64,000 nt of DNA from Mesorhizobium_B sp035998495 (GTDB lineage Bacteria; Pseudomonadota; Alphaproteobacteria; Rhizobiales; Rhizobiaceae), in NCBI GenBank assembly GCA_035998495.1, contig DASYHP010000058.1, forward strand, positions 46,903 to 110,902, read 5' to 3'. Positions 17,020 through 27,761 of this stretch are shown here, piece by piece (positions within the stretch are counted from its first letter, which is position 1; every line of letters starts with the position of its first letter). The position numbers were made by a program, and so were the translations under genes. The notes under the pieces are model-generated. The model saw only the letters and a list, made by a program, of their open reading frames with translations, had not been told where the DNA came from and did not search any database.

Positions 17020-18960
17020 GTGCTCGAACTTGGTGCGCCGCTTGTCCGAGGCGGCGTGCGCTTCGCCCTGCGCTCCGCCCACGCCACGCGCGCCTGGCTG
17101 TCGTTGTTCGACGAAGCCGGCGAGCGGGAAGCCGCACGAGTTGACCTCGCGCGGGAAGGTCCGGATCTCTGGTCGGCGGCGATTGAGGGCGCGGGGGAGG
17201 GCGCCCGCTACGGCTTTCGCGCCGATGGCCCCGACGATCCCGACCGCGGCTTTTGGTTCGATCCCGGTAAGCTGCTCATCGACCCTTGCGCCCGGCGCAT
17301 CGATCGGCCCTATGTCTATGATCCGCGGCTCGCCGCCCGGCGCGGGGAGGGCGGCGACACGGCCCCGCTGATGCCCAAATGCGTGGTGGAGCGCCCGCTC
17401 GAGCCGCTCCCGCTCCGGCCGCCGCTCTTCCGCCCCGGCGGGTTGATCTACGAGCTGCAGGTGCGTTCCTTCACCATGCGCCACCCGGACGTGCCCCAGG
17501 AAAAGCGCGGCACGGTGGCCGCCCTGGCTGAGCCCGCCGTGATCGCGCATCTGCAAAAGCTCGGCGTGGACGCCGTGGAGCTGATGCCGATCGCCGCCTG
17601 GATGGACGAGCGCCACCTTCCGCCGCTGGGCCTCCGGAACGCCTGGGGCTACAACCCCGTCTCCTTCATGGCGCTCGACCCGCGGCTCGCGCCCGGCGGA
17701 TTGCAGGAGCTGCGCGAGACGGTCGCCGCGCTGCATGGAGCCGGCATTGGCGTGATCCTCGACGTGGTGTTCAACCACACCGCCGAAAGCGACGCCTTCG
17801 GCCCGACGCTCTCGCTGCGCGGGCTCGATGCGCCGAGCTATTTCCGCCACGCATCCGACGGAAGGCTGGTGAATGACACGGGCACCGGCAACACGCTGAA
17901 CTGCGAGCACCCGTTCACGCGAGCGCTGATCCTCGACACGCTCCGGCTCCTCGTGCGCGAAACGGGCGTGGACGGATTTCGCCTCGATCTCGCGCCCGTG
18001 CTCGGGCGCACCGCCCACGGCTTCGACCCCCATGCACCGCTGCTCGAGGCCATGCGCGCCGACCCTCTGATCGGCAGCCGTGTGCTGATCGCCGAGCCCT
18101 GGGACATCGGCCCCGGCGGCTACCAGCTCGGACGCTTCGGAAGACCGTTCCTCGAATGGAACGACCGCTTCCGCGACGATGTCCGCCGCTTCTGGCGCGG
18201 CGACGGCGGTCTCTTGGGGACGCTCGCCACGCGGCTCTCCGGCTCGTTCGACGTGTTCGCGAGCGAGCGCGAGACCCGCAGCCTAAACTTCCTGGCCGCG
18301 CATGACGGCATGACGCTGCACGACGTGACAGCCTATGCCGAAAAGCACAACGAGGCGAACGGCGAGGAGAACCGCGACGGCCACGGCGAGAATTTCTCCT
18401 GGAACAATGGCGTGGAGGGGTCGAGCAGGAACGCCCGTGTCGCCGCCGCCCGCGAGCGCGACATCCGTGCGCTGCTCGCCACGCTGTTCTGCTCGCGCGG
18501 CGCGATCATGCTGACGGCGGGCGACGAATGGGCCCGCACCCAAGGCGGCAACAACAACGCCTACGCCCAGGACAACGAGCGCTTCTGGCTCGATTGGGAA
18601 GGCCGGGACGGGATCCTTGAAGCCTATGCCGCGGCGCTTTCGGCGCTTCGGCGCGCATTTCCTGAACTGAGCGCCTCCACCGAACTCGGCCCGGACACCG
18701 TGCAATGGCTCAAGGAGAACGGCGCGCCGCTCTTGCCGCACGAATGGAGCGACGGCGCGAGCCGGAGGCTCCTCATGCTCCTGGGCCGAGCCGACGCCGC
18801 GCGGCTCGCCGTCTGCGTCAACGGCGACCGTCGCGCCTCGCGCTTCGCCTTGCCCGCCCGTGAGGGCTGGCGCTGGGCGGCCGCGCCGGGCTTGGCCGCC
18901 GATCCGACCCGCTCCGTCCCAGGCCGCAGCGTGTCGTTCTTTGTCGAGCTCGCCGGCTGA
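17020..18960 (+). CDS. glgX: Glycogen debranching enzyme GlgX
   Basis: 646-residue GH13 isoamylase-type enzyme that removes alpha-1,6 branches. An N-terminal CBM48-like region comes first, then YELQVRSFTMRHPDVP, WGYNPVSF, VVFNHTAESDAFGP, GVDGFRLDLAPVLGR (nucleophile Asp), IAEPWDIGPGGYQ (acid Glu) and NFLAAHDGMTLHD. The GTG at 17020 lies 5 bases after the pgm stop. It is slightly shorter than enterobacterial GlgX. It is the last gene of the glycogen cluster and is followed by a 163-bp gap. Confidence 0.92.
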   Translation: MLELGAPLVRGGVRFALRSAHATRAWLSLFDEAGEREAARVDLAREGPDLWSAAIEGAGEGARYGFRADGPDDPDRGFWFDPGKLLIDPCARRIDRPYVYDPRLAARRGEGGDTAPLMPKCVVERPLEPLPLRPPLFRPGGLIYELQVRSFTMRHPDVPQEKRGTVAALAEPAVIAHLQKLGVDAVELMPIAAWMDERHLPPLGLRNAWGYNPVSFMALDPRLAPGGLQELRETVAALHGAGIGVILDVVFNHTAESDAFGPTLSLRGLDAPSYFRHASDGRLVNDTGTGNTLNCEHPFTRALILDTLRLLVRETGVDGFRLDLAPVLGRTAHGFDPHAPLLEAMRADPLIGSRVLIAEPWDIGPGGYQLGRFGRPFLEWNDRFRDDVRRFWRGDGGLLGTLATRLSGSFDVFASERETRSLNFLAAHDGMTLHDVTAYAEKHNEANGEENRDGHGENFSWNNGVEGSSRNARVAAARERDIRALLATLFCSRGAIMLTAGDEWARTQGGNNNAYAQDNERFWLDWEGRDGILEAYAAALSALRRAFPELSASTELGPDTVQWLKENGAPLLPHEWSDGASRRLLMLLGRADAARLAVCVNGDRRASRFALPAREGWRWAAAPGLAADPTRSVPGRSVSFFVELAG

Positions 18961-19123
18961 CGGACGGTCAGGTCAGGTGGAGTTGATCCTGGCAATCGCG
19001 GTGATAGGTTGACGCCACCAAGCGGCCGCAAAAAAGCCGCAGATGCCGGCGGCAGCCTTCTACGCGCAGCCGCCACAGGGAAAGCCAACCCGCGCCCTGC
19101 GCGGTCAAACGGGAGTCGTCTTC

Positions 19124-20722
19124 ATGCTGAAATCCGTTCTCAAGGCGAGCGCGCTGGCGCTCGCGCTCGGCGCGTTCCACAGTGCCGCCGTCCTGCCGGC
19201 TGCCGCCCAGGAGGTGGTGCTCAACCGCGGCAACGACACCGACCCCACCACGCTCGACCACCACAAGACCTCGACGGTGGCCGAAGGCAACCTGATGCGC
19301 GACCTTTATGAGGGCCTCGTCACGCAGAACGCCAAGGCCGAAGTGGTGCCGGGCGTGGCGGAGAGCTGGGAAGTTTCCGATGATGGCCTGACCTACACCT
19401 TCAAGTTGCGCGAGGACGCGAAGTGGTCGAACGGCGACCCAGTGAAGGCCAGCGACTTCGCGTTCGCCTTCGGGCGCATCCAGGATCCCAAGACCGCCGC
19501 TCCCTACGCGAACATGCTGTTCCCCATCGTGAACGCGGAAGCCATCAACAAGGGCGAGAAGCAGTTGGCCGATCTCGGCGTCCGCGCCATCGACGACCGC
19601 ACGCTGGAGATCAAGCTTTCCGCGCCCACTCCCTATTTCCTCGAACTGCTCACGCATCAGACCGCCTATCCGCTGCATCAGGCCTCGGTCGAGAGCCACG
19701 GCGACGACTTCGTGCGGCCGGGCAATCTCGTCACCAACGGCGCCTACATGCTCGAGTCGTTCACGCCCAACGACAAGATCGTTATGCGCAAGAACCCGAA
19801 CTTCCATGACGTCGAGAACGTCAAGATCGACGTGGTGAACTGGATCCCCTTCGAGGAACGGGCCACCTGCCTGCGCCGCTTCGAGGCGGGCGAGGTGCAG
19901 GTCTGCTCCGACCTGCCCAACGAGCAGATGGCCTATATGAAGGAGAAGCTGGGCGAGCAGGTGCGCGTCGCGCCCTATCTCGGCACCTACTACCTGCCGG
20001 TGAAGGTCAAGAAGGAGAAGCTGGCCGATCCGCGCGTCCGGCATGCGATCTCCATGGTGATCGACCGCGACTTCCTGGCCGAGGAGATCTGGCGCGGCTC
20101 CATGCTGCCGGGCTACTCCATGGTGCCGCCCGGCATCTCCAACTACGACAACCCCGTCTATCTGCCCTACAGGGAGGTGGACGTGCTCGACCGCGAGGAC
20201 GAGGCCAAGAAGCTGCTCCAGGAGGCGGGCGTCGAGCCGGGCGAGCTGTCGGTGGAGCTCCGCTACAACACCAGCGAGAACCACAAGAACACCATGACGG
20301 CCGTCGCCGACATGCTGAAGAACATCGGCGTCAACGCCACCCTCTTCGAGATGGAGGGCACCGGCTATTTCGACTACATGAAGAACGACGGGGACTTCGA
20401 CATCGCCCGCGCCGGCTGGATCGGCGACTACAGCGACCCGCAGAACTTCCTGTTCCTGTTCGAAAGCGAGAATCTCGGCTTCAATTATCCGCGCTGGTCG
20501 AACGCCGAGTATGACGCTTTGATGAAGAAAGCCGGCGAGACGGGCGATCTCAAGGCGCGCAGCGAGATCCTGCGGCAGGCGGAAGAGATCCTGCTCAAGG
20601 AAGTGCCCGCCATCCCGATCATGTACTACGCCTCCGGCGCGCTCGTGTCCGACAAGCTCCAGGGCTGGGAGGACAACATCATGAACGTCCACGGCACGCG
20701 CTATCTGAGCCTCGCGCAGTAA
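19124..20722 (+). CDS. oppA: Oligopeptide ABC transporter substrate-binding protein (OppA-like)
   Basis: 532-residue SBP_bac_5 lipid-free periplasmic protein. The signal peptide spans about residues 1-28 (LKASALALALGAFHSAAV, cleavage near AAA-Q). The mature start EVVLNRGNDTDPTTLDHH and the WEVSDDGLTYTFKLR block are characteristic of OppA/MppA. It ends with PIMYYASGALVSDKLQGW. The ATG at 19124 follows GGGAG. It heads an operon with two permeases and a fused ATPase. Peptide specificity is inferred from family resemblance. Confidence 0.9.
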   Translation: MLKSVLKASALALALGAFHSAAVLPAAAQEVVLNRGNDTDPTTLDHHKTSTVAEGNLMRDLYEGLVTQNAKAEVVPGVAESWEVSDDGLTYTFKLREDAKWSNGDPVKASDFAFAFGRIQDPKTAAPYANMLFPIVNAEAINKGEKQLADLGVRAIDDRTLEIKLSAPTPYFLELLTHQTAYPLHQASVESHGDDFVRPGNLVTNGAYMLESFTPNDKIVMRKNPNFHDVENVKIDVVNWIPFEERATCLRRFEAGEVQVCSDLPNEQMAYMKEKLGEQVRVAPYLGTYYLPVKVKKEKLADPRVRHAISMVIDRDFLAEEIWRGSMLPGYSMVPPGISNYDNPVYLPYREVDVLDREDEAKKLLQEAGVEPGELSVELRYNTSENHKNTMTAVADMLKNIGVNATLFEMEGTGYFDYMKNDGDFDIARAGWIGDYSDPQNFLFLFESENLGFNYPRWSNAEYDALMKKAGETGDLKARSEILRQAEEILLKEVPAIPIMYYASGALVSDKLQGWEDNIMNVHGTRYLSLAQ

Positions 20723-20730
20723 GCGGACCT

Positions 20731-20755
20731 GGGCGGCGGGTTTTCCTCGCCGCCC
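20731..20755 (+). terminator. Intercistronic hairpin between oppA and oppB
   Basis: Perfect 8-bp stem GGGCGGCG/CGCCGCCC with a 9-nt loop holding a T run, in the 48-bp gap after the binding-protein gene. The stem sequence is the same as in the hairpin after frcB. Likely an attenuator or mRNA stabiliser giving excess binding protein. Confidence 0.6.
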
Positions 20756-20770
20756 CGACCGTCTGCGGCC

Positions 20771-21694
20771 ATGCTCCGCTTCATCCTCCGCCGCTTGGCC
20801 GGCGCGGTGCCGACGCTGTTCATCATCGTCACCGTCGCCTTCTTCATGATCCGCATCGCGCCCGGCGGGCCGTTCGACATCGAGCGGCCGCTCAACCCTG
20901 ACATCATCGCCAACCTCAACCGCGTCTATCACCTGGACGAGCCGCTCTGGCGGCAATACCTGCGCTACCTCTGGAGTCTCCTGCAGGGCGATCTCGGCCC
21001 GAGCTTCAGCCGGCGCGACTTCTCCGTGAACGACCTGTTCCGCGTCGGCCTGCCGGTCTCCCTCCAGATCGGCGGCACCGCCATTCTCATCGCGCTGGTC
21101 CTCGGCACGGCGCTCGGCACGCTGGCTGCGCTCCGGCAGAACACCTGGGTGGACTACCTCGTGGTCGGCACGGCCACCGTCGGCATCACCGTGCCCACCT
21201 TCGTGATCGCGCCGCTGTTGAGCCTCGTCTTCGGCGTCTGGATGGGCTGGCTGCCCGCCGGCGGATGGAGTGGCACGGACTGGCGCTACATGGTGCTGCC
21301 CGTCGCGACGCTGGCTCTGCCGCAGATGGCGGTCATCGCCCGCATGATCCGCGGCGCCACCATCGAGGCGCTGCGTTCCCACCATGTGCGGACCGCTCGC
21401 GCCTATGGGCTGCCGCGGCGGGTGGTGCTCTTCACCCACACGCTGCGCGCGGCGATCCTGCCCGTGGTCTCCTATCTCGGCCCCACCGCCGCCTTGCTGC
21501 TGACGGGCTCGGTCGTGGTCGAGACCATTTTCGGCATTCCCGGCATCGGCCGCTATTTCGTGCAGGGCGCGCTCGGCCGCGATTACACGCTGGTTATGGG
21601 GACGGTGGTGGTGATCGCGCTTTTCGTGGTCGTTCTCAACCTGCTCGTCGATGTCCTTTACGCGCTGCTCGATCCCAGAGTCCGCTATGACTAG
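20771..21694 (+). CDS. oppB: Oligopeptide ABC transporter permease OppB
   Basis: 307-residue inner-membrane permease of the BPD_transp_1 family. It begins with the family signature MLRFILRRLAGAVPTLF, followed by a periplasmic loop and about five further helices. The EAA loop contains HHVRTARAYGLPRR. It pairs with OppC to form the channel. A 6-bp gap separates it from oppC. Confidence 0.92.
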   Translation: MLRFILRRLAGAVPTLFIIVTVAFFMIRIAPGGPFDIERPLNPDIIANLNRVYHLDEPLWRQYLRYLWSLLQGDLGPSFSRRDFSVNDLFRVGLPVSLQIGGTAILIALVLGTALGTLAALRQNTWVDYLVVGTATVGITVPTFVIAPLLSLVFGVWMGWLPAGGWSGTDWRYMVLPVATLALPQMAVIARMIRGATIEALRSHHVRTARAYGLPRRVVLFTHTLRAAILPVVSYLGPTAALLLTGSVVVETIFGIPGIGRYFVQGALGRDYTLVMGTVVVIALFVVVLNLLVDVLYALLDPRVRYD

Positions 21695-21700
21695 CGCGCC

Positions 21701-22849
21701 ATGACCGACCGCCTCGTCATCGGCCCGCAGGACGAGGTCGCGCCGGCTCCGTCCACCGCCGCCGGCCGTTCGCTCTGGCAGGACGCTTGGCGGCGGCTGC
21801 GCCGCAACAAGGCGGCGGTGGCGAGCGCCGCCCTTCTGCTTCTGCTGGCGTTCGCCGGCGTCTTCGGGCCGTATCTGACGCCGCATCGCTACGACGAGAT
21901 CTATCCGCAATATGTCCGCGCGCCTGCGAGCCTCGAAGCCTATCCCAGGGAGGAGGAGATCGTCCCCGACTTCGAGAGCGCGCTTCGGCGGGCGCGGGTG
22001 GAGGTGGGCGAGATCGCGTTGGAAGGCGAGACGGTGCGCGCGGCCCTCTCCGACGACGAGCCGCTCGACCCGCGCATCACCCGATATGTCGATCGCTCCG
22101 ACCTCTTCGAGAACGCGCGGCTCGAAGACCTGAGCGCCGACGGGCGCCGGGCGGTCATGGCGGCCGACGTGAACCGGGTGCGCTTCATCTTCGGCACGGA
22201 TTCCAACGGCCGCGACCTGCTCGCGCGCATCCTGATCGGCATCCGCATCTCGCTCGCCATCGGCGTGCTCGCCTCCGCCATGGCGCTGGTCCTGGGCGTC
22301 ACCTATGGCGCGGTGGCCGGCTATCTCGGCGGACGCGTGGATGAGGTGATGATGCGCGTCGTGGACGTGCTTTACTCGCTCCCCTTCATCTTCTTCGTCA
22401 TCCTGCTCGTCGTCTTCTTCGGCCGCAACTTCGTGCTGATCTTCATCGCCATCGGCTGCACCGAATGGCTCGACATGGCGCGCATCGTGCGGGGCCAGAC
22501 GCTCTCCATCAAGCGGCAGGAATATGTGCAGGCGGCCGAAGCCTTGGGCGCAAGCTCGGCGGGCATCCTGCGCCGCCACGTGATCCCCAACACGCTGGGG
22601 CCTGTGGTGGTTTACGTCACGCTGCTCGTGCCCAAGGCGATCCTGCTCGAAAGCCTCTTGTCCTTCCTCGGCCTGGGCGTGCAGGAGCCGCTGACGAGCC
22701 TCGGCCTGCTGATCGCCGAGGGCGCGGCCAATATCGGCGGCGCGACCTGGCTTCTGATCTACCCCGCCGCCACGCTGACGGCGATCCTCTTCGCCCTCAA
22801 TTTCCTGGGCGACGGCTTGCGCGATGCGCTCGATCCCAAGGACCGCTGA
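21701..22849 (+). CDS. oppC: Oligopeptide ABC transporter permease OppC with long periplasmic insert
   Basis: 382-residue permease. An N-terminal cytoplasmic segment, then the first helix (VASAALLLLLAFAGVFGPYL), then an unusually long acidic periplasmic stretch (about residues 65-165). After FGTDSNGRDLLARI come the remaining helices, with the EAA loop QEYVQAAEALGASSAGI. Typical OppC proteins are about 300 residues; the extra length is the insert between helix 1 and the TDSNGRD motif. The insert occurs in some OppC proteins and has no assigned role here. Confidence 0.9.
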   Translation: MTDRLVIGPQDEVAPAPSTAAGRSLWQDAWRRLRRNKAAVASAALLLLLAFAGVFGPYLTPHRYDEIYPQYVRAPASLEAYPREEEIVPDFESALRRARVEVGEIALEGETVRAALSDDEPLDPRITRYVDRSDLFENARLEDLSADGRRAVMAADVNRVRFIFGTDSNGRDLLARILIGIRISLAIGVLASAMALVLGVTYGAVAGYLGGRVDEVMMRVVDVLYSLPFIFFVILLVVFFGRNFVLIFIAIGCTEWLDMARIVRGQTLSIKRQEYVQAAEALGASSAGILRRHVIPNTLGPVVVYVTLLVPKAILLESLLSFLGLGVQEPLTSLGLLIAEGAANIGGATWLLIYPAATLTAILFALNFLGDGLRDALDPKDR

Positions 22850-22850
22850 G

Positions 22851-24467
<1,617 letters not shown>

Positions 24468-24471
24468 CGTT

Positions 24472-24507
24472 CGATTCGGTCAAGCCGCCGGCCGCCTGAC
24501 CGAATCG
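24472..24507. terminator. Bidirectional hairpin between convergent oppDF and ugd
   Basis: Perfect 11-bp stem CGATTCGGTCA/TGACCGAATCG with a 14-nt loop. It starts five bases after the oppDF stop, and its right arm lies inside the last codons of the convergent UDP-glucose dehydrogenase. It has no U tract on either side, but a stem this long between convergent genes is a plausible shared terminator. Confidence 0.6.
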
Positions 24508-25826
24508 CCTCGGCCTACGGCGAAGTAGAGCAGCCCGTGACGCCGCACCTCGTCTGGGTTGTAGAGGTTGCGGCCGTCCACCACGACGGGCGTGTTGAGC
24601 TTGCTCTTGAGCCAGGCGAAATCGACGGCGCGGAACTGCTTCCACTCCGTGCAGACCACGAGCGCGTCGGCGCTCTCCACGGCCGCCTCGCGGGACGGCG
24701 CGAGCACGAGGTCGGGCCGGTCGCCGAAGAGCGCGCGGGCCTGGCGCATGGCTTCGGGATCGTGCGCTTGAACCGTTGCGCCGGCCCGCCAAAGCGCCTC
24801 CAGGAGGACGCGCGAGGGCGCGTCGCGCATGTCGTCCGTGTTGGGCTTGAAGGCGAGACCCCAAACCGCGATCCTGCGCCCCTCAAGATCACCGTCGAAG
24901 GCGCGGCTGAGTTTCTCGAAGAGCACCTGTTTCTGCCGGTCGTTGACGGCTTCCACCGTGTCGAGCAGCGTGGGGTCGGCGCCCGCCTCCCGCGCCATGA
25001 AGGAGAGCGCGCGCACGTCCTTGGGGAAGCACGAGCCCCCATAGCCGCAGCCGGGATAGATGAAGTGGTAGCCGATGCGCGGGTCCGAGCCGATGCCGCG
25101 GCGCACCTCCTCGATGTCGGCGCCCACGGACTCGGCGATGTTGGCGATGTTGTTGATGAAGCTGATCTTGGTGGCCAGCATGGCGTTGGCCGCGTATTTC
25201 GTCAGTTCGGCCGAGCGGGCGTCCATGAACATCAGTTTCTCATGGTTGCGGTTGTAGGGCGCGTAGACCTCCGCCATCAGCTTGCGGACATCGCCGGAAT
25301 CCGTGCCGACGATGATGCGGGCGGCGCGCATGAAATCCTCGATCGCCGACCCTTCCTTCAGGAACTCCGGGTTGGAGCAGACCTCGAAACCGTGGTCCGC
25401 GCCGCGCTCGCGCAAGGCGGCGGCGATTGTCGCGCGCACGCGGTCCGCCGTGCCGACCGGCACCGTCGATTTGTTGACCACCACTTTGGGTCCGTCCATC
25501 TCGCGCCCGATCGTGCGGGCCACCGCCAGCACATGGTCGAGATCGGCCGAGCCGTCCTCGCCCGGCGGGGTGCCGACCGCAATGAAGAGGAGGTCGGAGT
25601 TCCGCACGGCGTCGCCCGCCTCCGTCGAGAAGCTGAGCCGCCCCGCGTCAAGGTTGCTCCTGACCAGCATGCTCAGTCCAGGTTCGAAGATCGGGATGTC
25701 CGCTCGCTTGAGGCGCGCGATCTTCGTCTCGTCGATGTCCACGCAGCGCACGCGGTGGCCCGCATCGGCGAAGCACGCGCCGGTGACGAGCCCCACATAG
25801 CCCGAGCCGAAGATGGCGATGTTCAT
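24480..25826 (-). CDS. ugd: UDP-glucose 6-dehydrogenase
   Basis: 448-residue UDPG/GDP-mannose dehydrogenase making UDP-glucuronate for exopolysaccharide or lipid modification. N-terminal Rossmann motif IAIFGSGYVGLVTGACFADAG, catalytic-loop FPKDVRALSFMAR preceded by the nucleophile Cys in GYGGSCFPKD, and C-terminal GLAFKPNTDDMRDAPS are all present. The ATG at 25826 gives MNIAIFGSGYVG, the family start. It is the last chromosomal gene before the prophage junction. Confidence 0.95.
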   Translation of the reverse strand: MNIAIFGSGYVGLVTGACFADAGHRVRCVDIDETKIARLKRADIPIFEPGLSMLVRSNLDAGRLSFSTEAGDAVRNSDLLFIAVGTPPGEDGSADLDHVLAVARTIGREMDGPKVVVNKSTVPVGTADRVRATIAAALRERGADHGFEVCSNPEFLKEGSAIEDFMRAARIIVGTDSGDVRKLMAEVYAPYNRNHEKLMFMDARSAELTKYAANAMLATKISFINNIANIAESVGADIEEVRRGIGSDPRIGYHFIYPGCGYGGSCFPKDVRALSFMAREAGADPTLLDTVEAVNDRQKQVLFEKLSRAFDGDLEGRRIAVWGLAFKPNTDDMRDAPSRVLLEALWRAGATVQAHDPEAMRQARALFGDRPDLVLAPSREAAVESADALVVCTEWKQFRAVDFAWLKSKLNTPVVVDGRNLYNPDEVRRHGLLYFAVGRGDSVRRPAA

Positions 25827-25967
25827 GCGGCCCCCGCAGGGCGGGCTGCTTCGGCCCGCCGGATGGCGCGAGCGATAATTCCCGCGCGTGACGGATTCAA
25901 GCCGCGGAATCGGTACGAAGGTCGTGCGGAAGGCCTGGGGGCGGGGATCGGGAATCCTTGAGCCGGC

Positions 25968-26015
25968 TGGTCGGAGTGGCAGGATTTGAACCTGCGACCC
26001 CATCGTCCCGAACGA
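25968..26015 (-). other. Prophage attachment site: 3' fragment of tRNA-Pro(CGG)
   Basis: Reading the minus strand from 26015 to 25968 gives the anticodon loop TTCGGGA (anticodon CGG), the 3' anticodon stem CGATG, the variable region, the T arm GCAGGTTCAAATCCTGC and the acceptor end CCGACCA. The sequence 5' of this on the minus strand does not form the rest of the anticodon stem, a D arm or an acceptor 5' strand, so this is not a complete tRNA. It lies between the chromosome and a tyrosine recombinase gene 116 bp away. This is the layout left when a phage integrates at a tRNA 3' end; the intact tRNA should be restored at the far end of the prophage. Confidence 0.85.
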
Positions 26016-26131
26016 GGGCGGCGCGCAGAAAGCCCATGAATTTCAACGAAGCTCGCTCAAACGAGTCACGTTTCGTTCGCCTCATGTCCGCTGAAACTGT
26101 GCGAAAGGGTGTGCGGCGCGCCCATCTGTTC

Positions 26132-27235
26132 TCAGTAGGCCTCGGCCGCGCTCTTCTGGAACTCGGGGTCGTTGTGCAGATAGGTCCGCTCATATTCCTG
26201 CTCGGTGAGGCCAAGGGAAGCGGCTGCCTCCCGAGCTGACACGCCCGCCTCAGCGAGCCATGTTGCCCGCGTGTGGCGCAGAACGTGCGGCGTTACCTCC
26301 TTGGTGAGCCCGGCCGCCGCAATGGCGCTGCGGAACGCCTTGTTGGGCTTTGTGATCTGTGCGCCCTGGTAGTGGACGACAAACTTCAGCCCTTGATCCA
26401 GGCGACGCCAGCGCGCCATGTGAACCTTGAGGCGAGGGGCCATCTTCACGGGCGGCTTGCGCTTGTTGTGCGCCACTCGCTCGCCTTCCGCGCGGCGGAA
26501 GATGACGCCCTTCTCCAGATTAACCCATCCTCCCGTGACGTTCGGCATCCACTGGAGGCTTAGGATGGCTCCAGGCCGTGTGCCGGTGTAGAGCCCGATC
26601 AGAACGAGACGGGCCAAGTGCGCTCGCTTCTGGTCCCGGTGACGAACCCAATAGCTGTTCTCGCCCGCGCCGACCTTCTCCCATCCCAGGCAAGCCCAAA
26701 GCAGGGCGGCGGCCTCGGAGCGCGTCAGGTGGCGTTCGCGGGGCAGGCTCTTTTCGGGTAACGTGAACTTGGGCAGCACGTCCAGGCCGTGCTCACCGTT
26801 GTAGTGGTTCGTGGCAGCCCGAAGCACCTCCAGATCCCGTCGCGCGCCCGAGGGCGTTTGCCTGTGCGCGGCATAGGCGTTGCAGAGCTTCGCCTTGATC
26901 TCGGCCACTGGTTTGTCGCCCATGAAGGCGTTGAGGCGAGCGATGGCTTGCACCGTTAGTTTCGGATTTGCGGTGTCGGCGGCCTTGTCCTCGGCGTAGG
27001 TCATCAGCACGTCCGCGATGGTGACCTTGGTTGCCTTCCCGCCCTTTGGCGGTTCGTATTTGCCGGCGATGTAGTCGGCAAGCTTGCGCTCAGCTTCTGC
27101 AATCTGAGCCTCAAGGCATCCTGTGCGCTTTTGCCGTTTGCCGTCTCGGATGACCCACCAGACGGTGACGTGTCCGGTTCGCTTGTCTCGCTCCTCTCGG
27201 GGGAAGAGTCGGGGCGGCAAACGGTTCTGCGGCAT
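26132..27235 (-). CDS. int: Phage integrase, tyrosine recombinase
   Basis: 367-residue site-specific recombinase. The catalytic domain shows R220 in GLYTGTRPGAIL, H317-x-x-R320 in TPHVLRHTRATW, and Y352 in YERTYLH as likely nucleophile. The N-terminal part (about 70-160) is the SAM-like core-binding domain. The ATG at 27235 has AAGG five bases upstream. It is the last gene of the leftward early operon and lies next to the tRNA attachment fragment, so it very likely integrates and excises this prophage there. Confidence 0.95.
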   Translation of the reverse strand: MPQNRLPPRLFPREERDKRTGHVTVWWVIRDGKRQKRTGCLEAQIAEAERKLADYIAGKYEPPKGGKATKVTIADVLMTYAEDKAADTANPKLTVQAIARLNAFMGDKPVAEIKAKLCNAYAAHRQTPSGARRDLEVLRAATNHYNGEHGLDVLPKFTLPEKSLPRERHLTRSEAAALLWACLGWEKVGAGENSYWVRHRDQKRAHLARLVLIGLYTGTRPGAILSLQWMPNVTGGWVNLEKGVIFRRAEGERVAHNKRKPPVKMAPRLKVHMARWRRLDQGLKFVVHYQGAQITKPNKAFRSAIAAAGLTKEVTPHVLRHTRATWLAEAGVSAREAAASLGLTEQEYERTYLHNDPEFQKSAAEAY

Positions 27236-27426
27236 CGCGCCTTCATCTCCTCAATCGCGCGGGGCGTCACGAAATCCTTCCGCGCGATCTGTATGATTTC
27301 AAGGTTGCCCTTGCCTGACTCCGTTCGCAAGGCGGAGGGGGACAGACGGCCACCGAAGAAGATGCGGCAGGCTTCGGCCAGCGTGATGGGCTCGTCCATG
27401 TCCGGTTTGAGCACCTGCCTGCTCAT
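27004..27426 (-). CDS. Small DNA-binding protein, probable excisionase/directionality factor
   Basis: 140 residues. The N-terminal 60 residues (ITLAEACRIFFGG, LSPSALRTESGKGNLEII, FVTPRAIEEM) resemble the winged MerR/AlpA-like helix-turn-helix of phage excisionases. The C-terminal 75 residues are Ser/Thr/Arg-rich and probably disordered; they are encoded in a different frame over the first 232 bases of int. Placed directly upstream of int in the same operon, as an xis gene would be. Function is inferred from position and fold. Confidence 0.6.
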   Translation of the reverse strand: MSRQVLKPDMDEPITLAEACRIFFGGRLSPSALRTESGKGNLEIIQIARKDFVTPRAIEEMKARCRRTVCRPDSSPERSETSEPDTSPSGGSSETANGKSAQDALRLRLQKLSASLPTTSPANTNRQRAGRQPRSPSRTC

Positions 27427-27761
27427 GGCGTGGTTCCGCTGTTTGCCAGTTCGAGCAGCACGTCAGCGTGGCAGGGCTCGCCGGACTTGCACCAACAGGC
27501 AAGGTTCTTGCCGCGAAGCTTCAGAATGGCCTCGCGCCGACTCGGCTGTTCCACGAGCCAACGGAACGCCGCGACGGCTTCCTCAACGGTAGTCGGTTGG
27601 ATGACGAGGCGGTCGTTCGGATCGTTGTCGTTGATGAAGAAGCGAACTTGGCCGACGACGAAAGGATTGCCCCACTTGGTGCTCCGGTCCACCTTCACGG
27701 TGTTCTCTGGCATCCTCCAGCCCTTCGTGCGCTTGAGCTGAATGCGGACGGGCGCGCTCAT
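27423..27761 (-). CDS. DUF4326 domain protein
   Basis: 112 residues matching the DUF4326 pattern: KVDRSTKWGNPFVVG near the N-terminus and LRGKNLACWCKSGEPCHADVLLELAN at the C-terminus, with three cysteines and a histidine that could bind metal. Common in phages and in some host genomes; its molecular role is unknown. ATGA-type overlaps with the genes on both sides show it is part of the leftward operon. Confidence 0.75.
   Translation of the reverse strand: MSAPVRIQLKRTKGWRMPENTVKVDRSTKWGNPFVVGQVRFFINDNDPNDRLVIQPTTVEEAVAAFRWLVEQPSRREAILKLRGKNLACWCKSGEPCHADVLLELANSGTTP

Noticed and set aside
25968..26090. Complete tRNA-Pro gene at the prophage border
   Set aside because: Only the 3' half is present; the bases beyond 26015 do not form the D arm or the acceptor 5' strand.
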